Positions 26,701-35,657 of a stretch of 64,000 nt of DNA are shown here, piece after piece. The notes under the pieces were generated by a model. It saw only the letters and a program-made list of their open reading frames with translations. It did not search any database and was not told the origin of the DNA. Source of the stretch: Nautilus pompilius (Eukaryota; Mollusca; Cephalopoda; Nautilida; Nautilidae); the NCBI GenBank assembly GCA_018389105.1, contig JACATO010001085.1, forward strand, positions 1,178,001 through 1,242,000, written 5' to 3'. Numbering within the stretch: the stretch's first letter is position 1; each line of letters opens with the position of its first letter. The position numbers were made by a program, and so were the translations under genes.

Positions 26701-28030
26701 TGTTCTGGCTTAGCGAAATTGGACTCCAGAAAGACGCCTCCCATCTGTCGAGACCGACTGGCGCGGCCACTGTTCTGGGATATCGCCTGGTGAGAGGGGG
26801 TCGTGGCGAACTGCGTCCGTCCAAATAGAACGAGCGCTGGTCGGCTCTTCGTATCATCGGCCATTAGAGAACCGTGTTATCTTCGTGGATGCAAATAAAA
26901 AGGTTGATAGTGATGGCAGAAGTTGGTTCGTCTATGATCTTCGCCAACTACAAAAAAAAGGTCCTCGAGGATAGTAGAGAATTTGGCGTGACACGTAAAC
27001 AAGAAGCGTGGTGTGTTGATCAATGAGGAACCCAAGCTAATTAATATTCATATCTGCCTCGTGATGATGAAAAGTACAAATGAAGCTGTGATTCTTCTCG
27101 GCGAGGTTAAAGAACAAGAAGAGATTTTCTGCCCTATGGTGCCGAGTCAAAGCTACTTGACATCGTCCGAGCCGTAAATGCGTGGGGAAAAGTGACAGCA
27201 CGCAGTAATTATGGTCGGAATCGAGAGAACACAGTTGGCATCCGAATTCATTTAAAGGTCTTATAAGATTTTAAATTCTGACGCCCCCTAGTGGTGGTGG
27301 TGGTGATCAATGAATACGGACGGAAATTCGCTGTCGTCAACTTTCTCCTTGGAAAGACAAACCCGAAAGCAAAATTGTTGCCCTCCTCGCACCGGTTTTC
27401 CCTACTCAGGCCGCCACGGAAGTAAAAGTGGCCCATCGCTGACGAGGTGAACTGTTCACGAACGTGGCAGAGTGGAACATCAAGGAGCGATCGTGCAGAG
27501 ATACGGAAAACGTTGCGCTGCAATACAAAAATCTCAAGCACTCGGGTCAATACGGATAGGGGACTGGACCCGTTTTCCGAGGAAGAGGAGGGTCCCAACA
27601 TCCGGTATCCCTTTCGTGTATTGCTGAATGAAAAGACTGCCAGTTCACCCACTTCGAGGAGATATTAATTACCACTGTCTATTAATCAGTTTCCGTGTTA
27701 AACTTACTAACAGTGCAAGTCTTCGTAAACGGAAAACAGTCGCCAGGGGGGGGAGGTAAATTACAAATTAAGAAGTATTCTCGTACCGAGGTGGGCCATT
27801 TTTCGTCATTAAATTGGTTTTCTTTTTATTGACAGTAAAAATAGCGACGCCATGGTGCAGCGCGCCATCTTGCACAACTGTGACGTAAGCAGAGTCTGTC
27901 CGCGGTTTTCTTGGCAGGAGTTATGGCATCGCGGGTATGTGTTTGTTTGCAAAGCCTTGCCTGTTTAACATGGAAAGGAAAATAACTATCTAACCTAGCA
28001 GTCCCCTCAGTAAGAAGTTCCCTTATTCTC

Positions 28031-28074
<44 letters not shown>

Positions 28075-28329
28075 GTTGGGGGGGGCGGCCGTTCGGTCCC
28101 CGGGCTAAAGACGATCACGGCACCGTATTCGTCCGAAGGCGCTCCAAGGTCACCAACACAGAGAGGATTCTAATCTGAGATCAAAGCCGGTGCATCTCTT
28201 TCTTTCTCCGCATCCCCCCTCCTCCCCGCAGTTATAAATAGTCCTGGTAGTTAGGGCGGGCCCGATCGCGTCAGGGAACCTGTCGATTGTACACCGAGTA
28301 ACCCGAGTAAGGAGAACTACAACATAATC

Positions 28330-28370
<41 letters not shown>

Positions 28371-29023
28371 AACTGTACCAGTGCGCGCCACCTGTCCACC
28401 CGCCCTCCCCTCTCCTCTTTCAGGCCGACAGGGGCCGCCAGCGGCTGCTCCTATACAAACACAGGCGGATAGACAGATAAAGAAATTGTTTTTCCTGTCG
28501 TAAATCAAAAAGGAAAACAACAACAGGCAATAAGCGATACTCCAGTGAACGCCAGGGCAGCGGAAACTTCCGCCACGCACCTGTAGCCCGACTGTTCGGA
28601 GACCTGACTTCAGCCCCCTTCTCCGCCAGCGTAAGTTGGCCGCCGACTGTCCCTACTTCCAGGCAGTGGTCACTCTTTCCGCCCGTCTACCGGGATAAAT
28701 GCGCGGCGAGAGATCTCCGCGGGCCCGCCCGCCTTTCCGCCAGTTCGAGACTGGCCAGCAGGACAGACACGACACGCAACGGCATCATCTGCAAGGTAAA
28801 TAATACCTGCCGGCAGACCCGCCAGGTATCTATCTAGTGGGTAATCGAACGCGTGTTTAGTTAGTGATCCGAAGACCTATTCACCCTGTTTACTGTCGAC
28901 GTCGATCAGTGAACCGCCAGAGGCTACTAGGTACAGAGGTAACTCAATATTTGGTAGTAGCTGATGAAAACAGGGCAATTAGTTTTCGAATATTCGAGAG
29001 AGGAAGAGGAGGAGGAGAGAGAG

Positions 29024-29054
<31 letters not shown>

Positions 29055-29723
29055 GAAGAGAGAGAGAGAGAGAGAGATGGAGAGAGAGAGAGAGGAAGAG
29101 AGAGAGAGGAGAGAGGAGAGAGAGAGAGGAAGGAGAGAGAGAGGAGAGAGAGGAGGAGAGAGAGAGAGAGATGGAGAGAGAGAGAGAGAGAGAGAGATGA
29201 TTACTTTCAGCTAAAAACACGATCGAGTCTTAGTCGAAAGATTGTAAAGCCATTGAAAAACAATTATTATCCTTGCAAATAATATTCGGATTAAATTAAT
29301 AACTGGAGTAGAAGTCGGTTATGTCGGGGTGTTTGAGTTGTGAGGAGCACAGGGATGGGGATTGCCGATATCGAGAGAGATGGGGGGTCTGGGCCGTTAC
29401 AAGACCGGGTACCGACAGTCGGCCAGCACCGCTACACGTGCGCTGGATGGACGGGAAGCGTAGAGAAAGTAGTAAATTGTCGGGGTACATACCTGGAGTT
29501 CATGGATCTGTCCTTGGTTCTCTTTCCGTAGAAAGTCGGGGAATGACCCGAGTATGGGCAGGCCTTCTGGACCGGGTAGTTCGCGCACGCACCGAGTGGA
29601 TGTCGTCTGCTTGGCACTGCCGACGCCCGTCGATTCACTGGCCTCGGTGAAGAGGTGGCGCGAAAGCCGCGCGTACCAGGGCCTCGCGCGCCCCGACACC
29701 TTGCTCAGGACGGGTTCTGCCAT
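5570..29723 (-). CDS. Mitochondrial-clan cytochrome P450 (CYP27/CYP10-like), 10 coding exons, 505 aa
   Basis: Joined exons: 29493-29723, 20480-20670, 16290-16480, 15054-15254, 14100-14248, 10946-11109, 10442-10520, 8165-8321, 6250-6293, 5570-5680 (1518 nt including stop). All nine introns are GT-AG and intron phases run 0,2,1,1,0,2,0,1,0 without conflict. Predicted product: heme-thiolate monooxygenase of the inner mitochondrial membrane, taking electrons from ferredoxin (adrenodoxin) and ferredoxin reductase; relatives hydroxylate sterols, secosteroids or ecdysteroid-type substrates. Visible hallmarks: PGPEGLP hinge near residue 50, WxxxR at W146-R150, I-helix AGLDT at 317-321, ExxR at E373-R376, PERW at 427-430, heme loop FGHGSRSC with ligand C453, then GRR at 455-457. 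The C-terminus (RTVLT...EFVDR) resembles vertebrate CYP27 more than CYP24, from memory. CYP10 of snails is the other candidate family. Length is normal for the family and no break is seen. The physiological substrate cannot be read from sequence. Confidence 0.93.
6138..6207. repeat. (CT)n with CCATCCATCC interruption, P450 intron 9
   Basis: Two (CT)n runs, 6138-6174 and 6186-6207, about 40 bases downstream of the exon 9 donor in gene orientation. On the transcript this is a GA-rich tract. Confidence 0.95.
6250..6293 (-). CDS. P450 exon 9: 44-nt exon with the ferredoxin-binding GRR
   Basis: Codes the end of G455 and residues 456-469 ([14 protein letters not shown]). The acceptor is TTTCATTTCTTTGGCAG and the donor AGA|GTAAGT. 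R456-R457 directly after the heme loop is the mark of mitochondrial, ferredoxin-served P450s, and AELE begins the L helix. The exon length (2 mod 3) is what is needed to join phase 1 of exon 8 to phase 0 of exon 10. Confidence 0.92.
7000..7260 (+). promoter_or_regulatory. Promoter-like cluster in P450 intron 8
   Basis: A GC-rich island inside intron 8 carries TGACGTCA at 7001, GATAAAAGG at 7075, TATAAAT at 7209 and a reverse CCAAT (ATTGG) just after it. All the TATA-like elements read on the plus strand, opposite to the gene. No matching coding exon was found downstream, so this may be an internal regulatory element or chance. Confidence 0.2.
8165..8321 (-). CDS. P450 exon 8: PERW motif and heme-binding loop
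   Basis: Codes residues 403-454 plus one base of G455. [14 protein letters not shown] continues the strand from exon 7. FIPERWFR is the PERF-type meander (P427-W430), and [10 protein letters not shown] is the heme loop FxxGxRxCxG. The heme-ligand Cys453 is at 8169-8171. The acceptor is a T-rich tract ending GTTGTAG and the donor ATAG|GTACTT. The split glycine codon is completed by the 44-nt exon 9. Confidence 0.95.
9744..9794. repeat. (GTC)n(TC)n microsatellite, P450 intron 7
   Basis: GTCGTCGTCGTCGTC passes directly into (TC)n. Confidence 0.95.
9996..10107. repeat. 28-bp tandem array, four copies (P450 intron 7)
   Basis: Copies start at 9996, 10024, 10052 and 10083; the last is shifted by three bases. 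The unit reads TTTCGTTACGTCATAGCACA then TGGCTTCC. Three copies have TTACGTCA and one has TTATGTCA; the third also makes a CACGTG E-box. Confidence 0.9.
10442..10520 (-). CDS. P450 exon 7: beta-1 strands after the K helix
   Basis: Short exon of 79 nt, residues 377-402, phase 2 in and phase 0 out. It codes [11 protein letters not shown], the segment that follows ExxR, and GGYLIPKG, the turn that precedes the PERF region. The acceptor is TTTCTGTTCTGTGCAG and the donor GGA|GTAAGT. The first base completes Arg376 of ExxR. Confidence 0.92.
10946..11109 (-). CDS. P450 exon 6: rest of I helix through K helix (ExxR)
   Basis: Codes residues 322-375 and two bases of R376. It begins [16 protein letters not shown] (I to J helix) and ends in [13 protein letters not shown], the K helix with E373 and R376 of the invariant ExxR. 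The acceptor is CTATCTTCCAG and the donor ATGCG|GTAAGC. GC content is clearly higher than in the flanking introns, as expected for coding DNA here. A pogo-like repeat lies about 40 bases outside its acceptor. Confidence 0.93.
11110..14099 (-). other. P450 intron 5 (3.0 kb)
   Basis: Holds the pogo-like remnant at 11151-11216. A B-box-like sequence on the minus strand near 11970 (GGGGTTCGAATCG) lacks a tRNA fold and may be an old SINE scrap. No exon was seen. Confidence 0.6.
11151..11216. mobile_element. Pogo/Tigger-like inverted-repeat remnant (MITE)
   Basis: A 66-bp element with terminal inverted repeats: CAGTAAAACCTCGATATAAC at the left and, reading inwards from the right end, CAGTAAAACCTCGATTTACC. 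This resembles the CAGT...ACTG ends of pogo/Tigger-type elements. A TA precedes the left end; the right TA target copy is not clear. It lies in P450 intron 5, about 40 bases from the acceptor of exon 6. Confidence 0.6.
14100..14248 (-). CDS. P450 exon 5: H helix and first half of I helix
   Basis: Codes residues 273-321. The acceptor is TTTCTGTCCTGCAG and the donor ACG|GTAGGT. It runs through [20 protein letters not shown] into [11 protein letters not shown], the oxygen-binding I-helix groove. The catalytic Thr (T321) is the last codon of the exon, so the intron splits the AGxDT motif from its usual following Thr/Ser. Confidence 0.93.
15054..15254 (-). CDS. P450 exon 4: E to G helices
   Basis: Codes residues 206-271 plus the split codons S205 and A272, phase 1 on both sides. 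The acceptor is a run of T before CAG; the donor is [25 protein letters not shown] is the helix E segment typical of mitochondrial P450s ('...I..V.f..RLGcl'). The following [16 protein letters not shown] and the [11 protein letters not shown] segment match the F-G region that contacts membrane and substrate. Confidence 0.92.
15299..15502. repeat. Four spaced copies of a 16-17-bp dyad in P450 intron 3
   Basis: TTAGACCACTGGTCTAA is exact at 15299-15315 and 15404-15420. Diverged copies start near 15354 (TTAGGCCACTGATCTA) and 15487 (TTAAACCACCGGTTTA). Each is self-complementary. The block sits about 45 bases outside the acceptor of exon 4. Spacing is irregular (55, 50 and 83), so these are repeated sites rather than a strict tandem array. 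Confidence 0.75.
16290..16480 (-). CDS. P450 exon 3: C-helix WxxxR and D helix
   Basis: Codes residues 142-204, phase 2 in and phase 1 out. It holds [19 protein letters not shown], whose W146 and R150 form the WxxxR heme-propionate motif. Two AGs could serve as acceptor. The one at 16481-16482, after a long pyrimidine run, keeps the frame; the one about 31 bases further upstream (TTACAG) would not. The exon ends FYKWAVE with donor GAGT|GTAAGT. Confidence 0.92.
17568..17742. repeat. (GA)n / (GAT)n / (CA)n compound microsatellite, P450 intron 2
   Basis: GA runs flank a short GATGATGATGATG and a CACACACACACA segment at about 17618-17654. Confidence 0.95.
18180..19130 (+). pseudogene. Decayed Tc1-like transposase in P450 intron 2
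   Basis: Three reading frames carry Tc1-family blocks in the correct order. [17 protein letters not shown] (about 18256-18310) matches the first N-terminal helix-turn-helix. VYHQWKK (about 18338) follows in another frame. [15 protein letters not shown] (about 18933-18976) is the 'WPAQSPDLNPIEHLW' block with the third catalytic acid. [10 protein letters not shown] (about 19080) is the C-terminal 'MPRRVRAVI' block. Stops and frameshifts separate them, so it is inactive. It is opposite in orientation to the host gene. Confidence 0.75.
20480..20670 (-). CDS. P450 exon 2: helix A to B region
   Basis: Codes residues 78-140 plus two bases of codon 141. The acceptor has a TTTCCGTCTTTTCAG tract and the donor is [24 protein letters not shown] is the helix A/beta-1 start (the usual '...KYGxxxR...' block), followed by [20 protein letters not shown], the helix B region where mitochondrial P450s carry an 'ExxxRxEGxxPxRP' type pattern. 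It ends with KKENGLMS; codon 141 (Ala) is completed by exon 3. Confidence 0.92.
24193..24233. repeat. (AT)n followed by poly(T) in P450 intron 1
   Basis: A-run, then TATATA runs to 24233. A 22-base poly(T) follows at about 24318-24339. Confidence 0.9.
24390..24640. repeat. Dimeric 43-44-bp minisatellite in P450 intron 1
   Basis: The basic monomer is about 21-23 bases, CTCTCTCTGTACnGACGTCAT, with alternating monomers carrying CATATATCT. GACGTCAT or a one-base variant occurs eleven times. The exact TGACGTCAT occurs about 43-44 bases apart, with one 66-base gap, and the array ends in a (CT)n run at 24620-24636. Confidence 0.88.
28036..28071. repeat. (GA)n microsatellite, P450 intron 1
   Basis: Uninterrupted GA dinucleotides. 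Confidence 0.95.
28225..28810 (+). promoter_or_regulatory. Promoter-like region in P450 intron 1, opposite strand
   Basis: TATAAATAG at 28233-28241 lies in a GC-rich stretch. Further on, GATAAATGCGCGG (about 28695) precedes a GC-rich segment ending CATCTGCAAG|GTAAATAA near 28796, which looks like a non-coding first exon with a splice donor. It might start a divergent transcript. Nothing downstream confirms it. Confidence 0.2.
28331..28371. repeat. (TAG)n microsatellite, P450 intron 1
   Basis: About fourteen TAG units without interruption. Confidence 0.95.
29005..29200. repeat. (GA)n block in P450 intron 1
   Basis: Purine-only plus strand apart from two GATGG interruptions. Lies about 290 bases beyond the exon 1 donor. 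Confidence 0.95.
29493..29723 (-). CDS. P450 exon 1: start codon, mitochondrial presequence, proline hinge
   Basis: Codes residues 1-77 and ends in phase 0 at CAG|GTATGT. The ATG at 29723-29721 is in an excellent start context (ACCATGG) and is the first in-frame ATG: the frame stays open upstream to about 29957, but only through a TTG. Residues 1-35 are rich in Arg and Ser with few acids ([15 protein letters not shown]), as expected for a cleaved matrix-targeting presequence. [13 protein letters not shown] at 48-60 is the proline-rich hinge that follows the presequence in mitochondrial P450s. The exon ends with QIHELQ, which joins LRYHKKYG of exon 2. Confidence 0.9.
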
Positions 29724-30320
29724 GGTTCTCGGAGAGAGAGAGGAGAGGGGGCTGGCTGGCTGGCTGGCTGGTCGTCTAGCTGTGCCGAGCCATGAGAGGA
29801 GGGACGGGCCGGGGGAGGGAGGGAGGGAGTGGGGGCGGGCGGGCGGAGCGAGCGGGCGGGCGGGCGAACGAACGACGCTACCTTCGCCAGATCGAGCCAG
29901 CCGCGCTCTGATAGCTGTGTTCCGGTGAAATCCTCGAATAGGGTCAGGCCGGTGCAATCGTTATATTGTAAACAATACCCTGGGAATGCCGGATAGGTAT
30001 GACGAGCGCATGGTTACAAGGCGACCCTGCCACCTCCCTCCTGGCCGGGCCCCGGGTGGGGCGGCGGGGTGGCGTGCTATCCGGTCCGGGCGGCGGATCC
30101 CCCGGCTCAGCATGAAAACAGACCGGTCGTCGTTATCTCTTCCCCAGCCCTGCCTCCCGATTGTTCTACGGCATCCAGCTCTGTCTAAGGTTCTGACCTT
30201 TTATTCGCGGTCTCTTCCATCCCTCGTCGCGACCGGGAACGGCGGTCCTGTCCCTGAGAGCGTGGTGCGGCCCACGCTGCTGGGTGTTGTGGTCTACAGA
30301 CCCGAGGTTTCCTCCACTAT
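29724..30320 (-). promoter_or_regulatory. GC-rich, CpG-rich 5' flank of the P450 (promoter region)
   Basis: This stretch upstream of the start codon is much richer in G+C and CpG than the window average. It includes a GGCT repeat near 29752-29772 and a GGGC/GGGA stretch at 29810-29870. A TATA-like ATATAA on the minus strand lies near 29962-29967, about 240 bases before the ATG. Promoter status is inferred from position and composition only; the transcription start is not visible. Confidence 0.4.
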
Positions 30321-30331
30321 ATATACACACC

Positions 30332-30395
<64 letters not shown>

Positions 30396-30672
30396 CGGTT
30401 TCATTATTTAACGACCCAGTTAAACCACTTTCAAATTATAGCCGGCCATATACGCTCATATTTTCTGGCTGACACTTTTGATAGAGTATATTTGCTTAGA
30501 CCTTGTGAGAAGAAGAGTAAGGGGAGGGAGGGAGGAGGAGAAGGAGGAAGAAAGGGGGCGTGATCTCGGCTCCGGTTCTGACTGTCAGCGGCGTTAAACG
30601 ATTAAACGAATGGATGATGTTCCCCGTATTTACAGGACTGACGTCCGCAGCCCCCCCCCCCCCCCACACACA

Positions 30673-30724
<52 letters not shown>

Positions 30725-31025
30725 CGGTTTCATTATTTAACGACCCAGTTAAACCACTTTCAAATTATAGCCGGCCATATACGCTCATATTTTCTGGCTG
30801 ACACTTTTGATAGAGTATATTTGCTTAGACCTTGTGAGAAGAAGAGTAAGGGGAGGGAGGAGGAGGAGAAGGAGAAGAAAGGGGGCGTGATCTCGGCTCC
30901 GGTTCTGACTGTCAGCGGCGTTAAACGATTAAACGAATGGATGATGTTCCCCGTATTACAGGACTGACGTCCGCAGCCCCCCCCCCCCCCACACACACAC
31001 ACACACAACACACACACACACACAC
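30320..31025. repeat. 329-bp tandem duplication bounded by CA/TA/C microsatellites
   Basis: The sequence TCGGTTTCATTATTTAACGA starts at 30395 and again at 30724. The copies stay nearly identical for about 255 bases, differing mainly by small indels in the GGAGGA stretch and one T. Each is followed by poly(C), (CA)n and, in the first copy, (TA)n. A third (CA)n at 30990-31025 closes the array. Near identity implies a recent event. Confidence 0.9.
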
Positions 31026-32159
31026 TCGGGGCAGTCGCACGATCTCGCCAACCGATTTGGAAGATCGAACCCGTTCGAAGCGGTCCCCCGGATGGTGGGG
31101 GGGGGGACCCGGCCTTGTCGTTGACGAAGTTCGAGTTTAACCCGTCTTGGTCGGCCGCGGGGTCCCTGTCGTAGAAAGAGACCGGGCGAGTTCAGCGAGT
31201 GCAGGAGACAGAGAGAGAGAGATGGAGAGAGATGGAGCGACCACAGCCGGCCGCGCTACCTCCTCACCAAAGGTGTGCATTAAAGGAACCCCTTTCCGAA
31301 ACAAAACGCTCGCAACATTTAATTACTGGCGAGAGGCGGTAAACTAACGAAGGTGAAAGAAACACAACGACTGGAAACACCTGTACGATATAAAAAGCCT
31401 ATAATTTATACTGCAGGTACAAGAAAGACAGATATTATGCACAGATATATTTACGACTAAAAAATGTATTATAGATAACATTTGTAAAGTGTTTTTCATA
31501 TCCACAAATTAATTGCCCCTGGAAAGGTACAGATGGTTACCTACTTGGATGGACAAAGCAAGCAGGTAAACACAGGTAGGAAAAGCCGTTCAGGTATAGG
31601 TGCACTAACCGGGTAAGCCCGTGTAAGTTGAACAATCACTTTATATTCGTCATATGATACTCTGTTTGTTCTTCTATTCCTGACCTGACATAGGGTAAGT
31701 ACAATGCTAAAGTAGGGAGCTTTCCACGGGAGTCTAAATTAAATAAACGGAGCTTACTTCTTGATATTTACCTGTTTATCTGAAATACATTTCCCTATAT
31801 ACTGTTTCAAATCTGAATCTCTCCCACCTGAAATGTCGGGTTTAAATCTCTCGTGTCTCCGACTGCGAGTCCATATCTGATTTCCCGCAGGATCGTAGTG
31901 AGCTTCGTCTTACTTTTCGGTTTGTATGGCTGTGATCCGCTAGTGTCCGCCGTGAAGATGCGGATGGAGATTAGCAGGGAAACAAAAAGTTTCGTGCTTC
32001 AGCTCTCCAACTCTTATGACAGAAACATTCCTCTCCATACATGCACGCTATCTCTTCTCTTCCACTAGCCTAAGCAGTGCTGTGGCAGTTGTTACCCTTT
32101 AGAACCACACAGATTATAGACAGAGATACAGGTAGACAGAAAAAAAGGAACTCATCATG

Positions 32160-32240
32160 AAAAATAGCGAGACATACAGAATGGCAGGATACTGTCTACT
32201 TTTATATAAAGATTGCATTATCTTTATATAAGACATTTTT
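32160..32240 (+). repeat. Interspersed repeat fragment with 12-bp hairpin
   Basis: Shares about 33 bases with 36990-37025. TTATATAAAGAT (32202-32213) and ATCTTTATATAA (32220-32231) form a perfect 12-base stem with a 6-base loop. Confidence 0.6.
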
Positions 32241-32329
32241 ACTGTAAAAACACAGTCAGTGTATTTTTCAAACGGCAATTATTTTCTCAGGACTCCGGAA
32301 TCTTTTCCCCACGTCAGTCTGCGTCCATC

Positions 32330-32480
32330 CTGTCTCTACCGGGGCTGCCATGGTATTGAGGGCCCACGATCGAATCCAGGTCGGGGTTGGCTTAGTTTGG
32401 TGAACCTCCCGGGCTTGGGTGGGTTTTTTTTTCTCGTTCATCACAAGCGGGTGGCGTGGGCTTCCTCCCACATCTAAACT
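32330..32480 (+). mobile_element. Possible SINE fragment
   Basis: A B-box-like GATCGAATCC at about 32369 is followed by a GGTTGGC... stretch, a T-run and a 'GGCTTCCTCCCAC' segment. This is reminiscent of mollusc tRNA-derived SINE bodies. No A box or tail was verified, so the call rests on resemblance only. Confidence 0.3.
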
Positions 32481-32695
32481 AAAGAGCTTCGATAAGGTTT
32501 TCCAGATTCTTGCAGACTGCAGGTAGTTAATTAACTGTCTGATCTTATCCTCGGATGTTGGTTTCCTGACGTCAGGTTACGTACACTACGCGAGAATGAG
32601 GCTGCTGCGCGGACGGTAGCTGGCACCCTCACTATAAACAATCTCGCGCACCCAGATGTCCACGTGTGAACCGAACAGCCATCTTCAGTTAAAGT

Positions 32696-32697
<2 letters not shown>

Positions 32698-32731
<34 letters not shown>

Positions 32732-32758
32732 TATTATTATTATTATTATTATTATTGT
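32698..32758. repeat. (TTA)n microsatellite
   Basis: TTA/ATT units over about 60 bases with one TTATATTA interruption. Confidence 0.95.
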
Positions 32759-33789
32759 TAGTTCAACAGTAGCGTGTCAGTAATTGTGAGAGTTTTCTCA
32801 AATCAATACAACTGTCAATACAATTGATTCTTTTAACTGAATTCCTCTTCCCTTAATTGCAGGCACTTTTCGTAAAGGGTAAAGGTCCATTCTTGGATAT
32901 TTATATAATCTAATACAAAAAATAAAGGATAGAACAGTGGAAGCCCCAAAGATCCCCTAAAGCTCAGAAAATCAAGTAAAACCAAGAGATTGTGTTGCCA
33001 GCATCAATATTCTGTGATTTAATCTACTCAAACTCCGCTTCATAATCTTTTTACTGCTAATTATACAATTTCTTTTGACAAAACTTATTTCTTTCGGGTG
33101 CGCATTTACTTACATAATTGTAGTAACTTGTTGTTTTGTTACTAACGTTCTTATTATTTTAAACAAAGGTCAGAAAGAGCTACAGTCCAATATACACACA
33201 CATCATCATCGCCATCCCTGACAAACTGGACACGTGACATTTAAAGGGGGGGCATTTACCACGTGATTTCGACACTTAAACCCAAACCAGGCATGGATCG
33301 TAGTGGGAAATTTTTTAAAAAAAAGATAACTTTTTTCCTTTTGAAGCCCTCACGTGTCAGGGCGAGAGGAAAGAGGGGGGAACAGAAAGAAGAGGGGCGG
33401 CGCAACTCGCTTCCGTAATCCCACTTCTGTGTACTTTGGTACAGCCCCTGCGGCCGGTCGGGTAATCAGGGGAGGAGGTGGACGAGGAGGGATACCGATG
33501 TTGCATCTTTAGCCGAGCTTTTGAAATACCGCGACGGATGTTCGCGGAATGAGGGGTGTGAACCGGATTGAGCAATCAATCCTATCTGATCGATCACCAG
33601 TCAGTCTTTTCTAAATCGACGACCGCCGCCCGCAGTGGGCCTGCCGCAAGAAGACGAGGGAGGAGAGAGAGCGAGCGAGATTGTACCGAATGACCTCGAA
33701 GATAAACTGTATCGCCGGCTGGAAATATTCTGCGGGTGGAACAATAAAAACGGCAAAGCCGATGGCGTGAATGCTTGGAATTTCTCGCC

Positions 33790-34009
33790 GGCCGTTTTGG
33801 CAGAGAGAGAGGAGAGAGATGGGGGGGAGAGTGGGAGAGAGAGAGAGAGTGAGAGAGGAGAGAGAGATAGAGAGATGATGGAGAGAGATGGAGAGAGAGA
33901 GAGAGTGGGAGAGAGATGGGGGGGAGAGAGAGATGGGGAGAGGGCGAGAGAGAGAGAGATGGGGAGACGCGGGAGAGAGAGATGGATGGAGAGAGATGTA
34001 GAGAGATGA

Positions 34010-34043
<34 letters not shown>

Positions 34044-34502
34044 GAGAGAGAGAGAGAGAGATGATGGAGAGAGAGATGTAGAGAGATGGAGAGAGAGAGA
34101 GAGGAGAGATATGATGGAGAGAGATGGGGGAGCGGGAGAGAGAGAGATGCGATGGCGAGAGAGAGAGAGAGGAGAGAGGAGAGAGGATGAGAGAGATGAG
34201 AGATGATGGAGAGGAGATGTGAGGAGATGAGAGAGAGAGAGAGAGAGATCTGATGGAGAGAGATGGGGGGGACGGGAGGAAGGAGAGAGAGAGATGATGG
34301 AGAGAGAGAGAGAGCGGAGAGAGAGAGAGAGAGAGGAGAGATTAGAGAGAGAGAGAGAGAGAGAGGAAGAGAGAGAGAGAGATGAGAGATCGAGATGAGA
34401 GAGAGAGAGAGGAGAGAGAGAGGCTATGATGGAGAGAGAAGAGATGGGGGAGCGGGAGGGGAGAGAGATGTAGAGAGATGGATGGAGAGAGAGAGAGAGA
34501 GA
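33790..34502. repeat. Purine-rich GA block, about 710 bp
   Basis: Almost uninterrupted (GA)n with GATGG and GGGGGA punctuation on the plus strand. Long Arg/Glu-rich ORFs in several frames are by-products. Confidence 0.95.
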
Positions 34503-34834
34503 ACTGTAACCGAGCGATACAAACGAAGAAATTGCGTGCGTTTGTTTACGTCAATTAGAAAAACAGGTGGATGGGAATTATCCTTCTACTGATGCTACTG
34601 TGATGACCCAACCTCTGTTCAAGACGGTGATAGCGTCACCAATAACATTCAGTAAATATTAAATCGATTCAAATAAATCCGCCTGAATGTTTCCCTACTA
34701 CTACCCGTTTATTTCACCCAATTCGTTTAAAATCTTTTTTCCCGTCTACTCTGTCTGCAGCACGTTTTTGTATGTAATGTAGTCTTCAATGTCTTTTCTT
34801 CTTCTCATTTCATCATATTTCTGTCACAACCGCC

Positions 34835-34835
<1 letters not shown>

Positions 34836-34868
<33 letters not shown>
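34836..34868. repeat. (CT)n microsatellite
   Basis: Uninterrupted CT run. Confidence 0.95.
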
Positions 34869-34871
<3 letters not shown>

Positions 34872-35479
34872 GATATGCCAGTGAACCCAACGACGCGACA
34901 TCTGCTCAGTGATAAAAAAAAGTATACATAGCTAATATCTTCTAAGTTACAGTCAGATAGTAAGATAAATAAAAGAGTAGAGTTTCCTCGCCCCGTAGTT
35001 CAGCCTCTGGCATACAAATTGAGGATCATACTGTTTTGGAAAAATTCTGGCCCGCAGTTTACAACTGGAATCCATCAACAGATCTGCGGTTTGTTAGTTG
35101 TAGCAGAGATCTAGGTAGGTAGGTGAAAATCCGGTAAACTCCCTGACTGAGAAGAATGCTGCCTACGGCGAATCTTTTTATAAAATTGTTCTTTCTTTTT
35201 TCATGTCGGTGTATTCTTATTCTCTGTATCATCGCTTGGCAGTCGTTTCCATTCCTCGTGGTTCATTCTCTTTTCTGGTTGTTGCTTTTGCAATTTCTCC
35301 AATCGTCCGGCTGTTCTTTTCTTCCTCTTGCTTTCCCACTTTTGTAAACTTGACCTTTGGCCGCCCTTTATTTAACTTCTTATCATACTCTTTCACCTTA
35401 CAGCTCTCCATATCTCCACATCTTACTCTTCATCCTCTTTTTTTCTCCTTCCCCTTTTTTCTATTTTGATTTTATTTTC

Positions 35480-35533
35480 TGTCTCTCTCCATCTCTCTTT
35501 GTTCCTCTCTTTCTATCTCCATCTTTCTCCCCA

Positions 35534-35569
<36 letters not shown>

Positions 35570-35578
35570 ATCTCTCTG

Positions 35579-35657
<79 letters not shown>

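Larger units (their letters stand above)
20671..29492 (-). other. P450 intron 1 (8.8 kb)
   Basis: Largest intron of the gene. Besides the arrays and promoter-like stretch listed separately it holds TGACGTCA sites at 20889, 21413 and 22097. Two short minus-strand frames start with good ATG contexts ([12 protein letters not shown] at about 22679 and [12 protein letters not shown] at about 26864), but neither joins the P450 phase nor matches a known family. Confidence 0.6.
31030..33789. other. Intergenic with repeats only
   Basis: Contains the SINE-like piece, the hairpin fragment and the TTA microsatellite already listed; no coding signal recognised. Confidence 0.5.

Noticed and set aside
27248..27652. 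134-codon minus-strand ORF in P450 intron 1
   Set aside because: Begins at GTG, no domain recognised, and does not fit the P450 phase.
29724..29957. N-terminal extension of P450 exon 1
   Set aside because: The frame is open upstream but the only start there is a TTG; the ATG at 29723 has a strong start context and a sensible presequence.
33635..34206. Arg/Glu-rich coiled-coil proteins
   Set aside because: Translations of the GA block in several frames.
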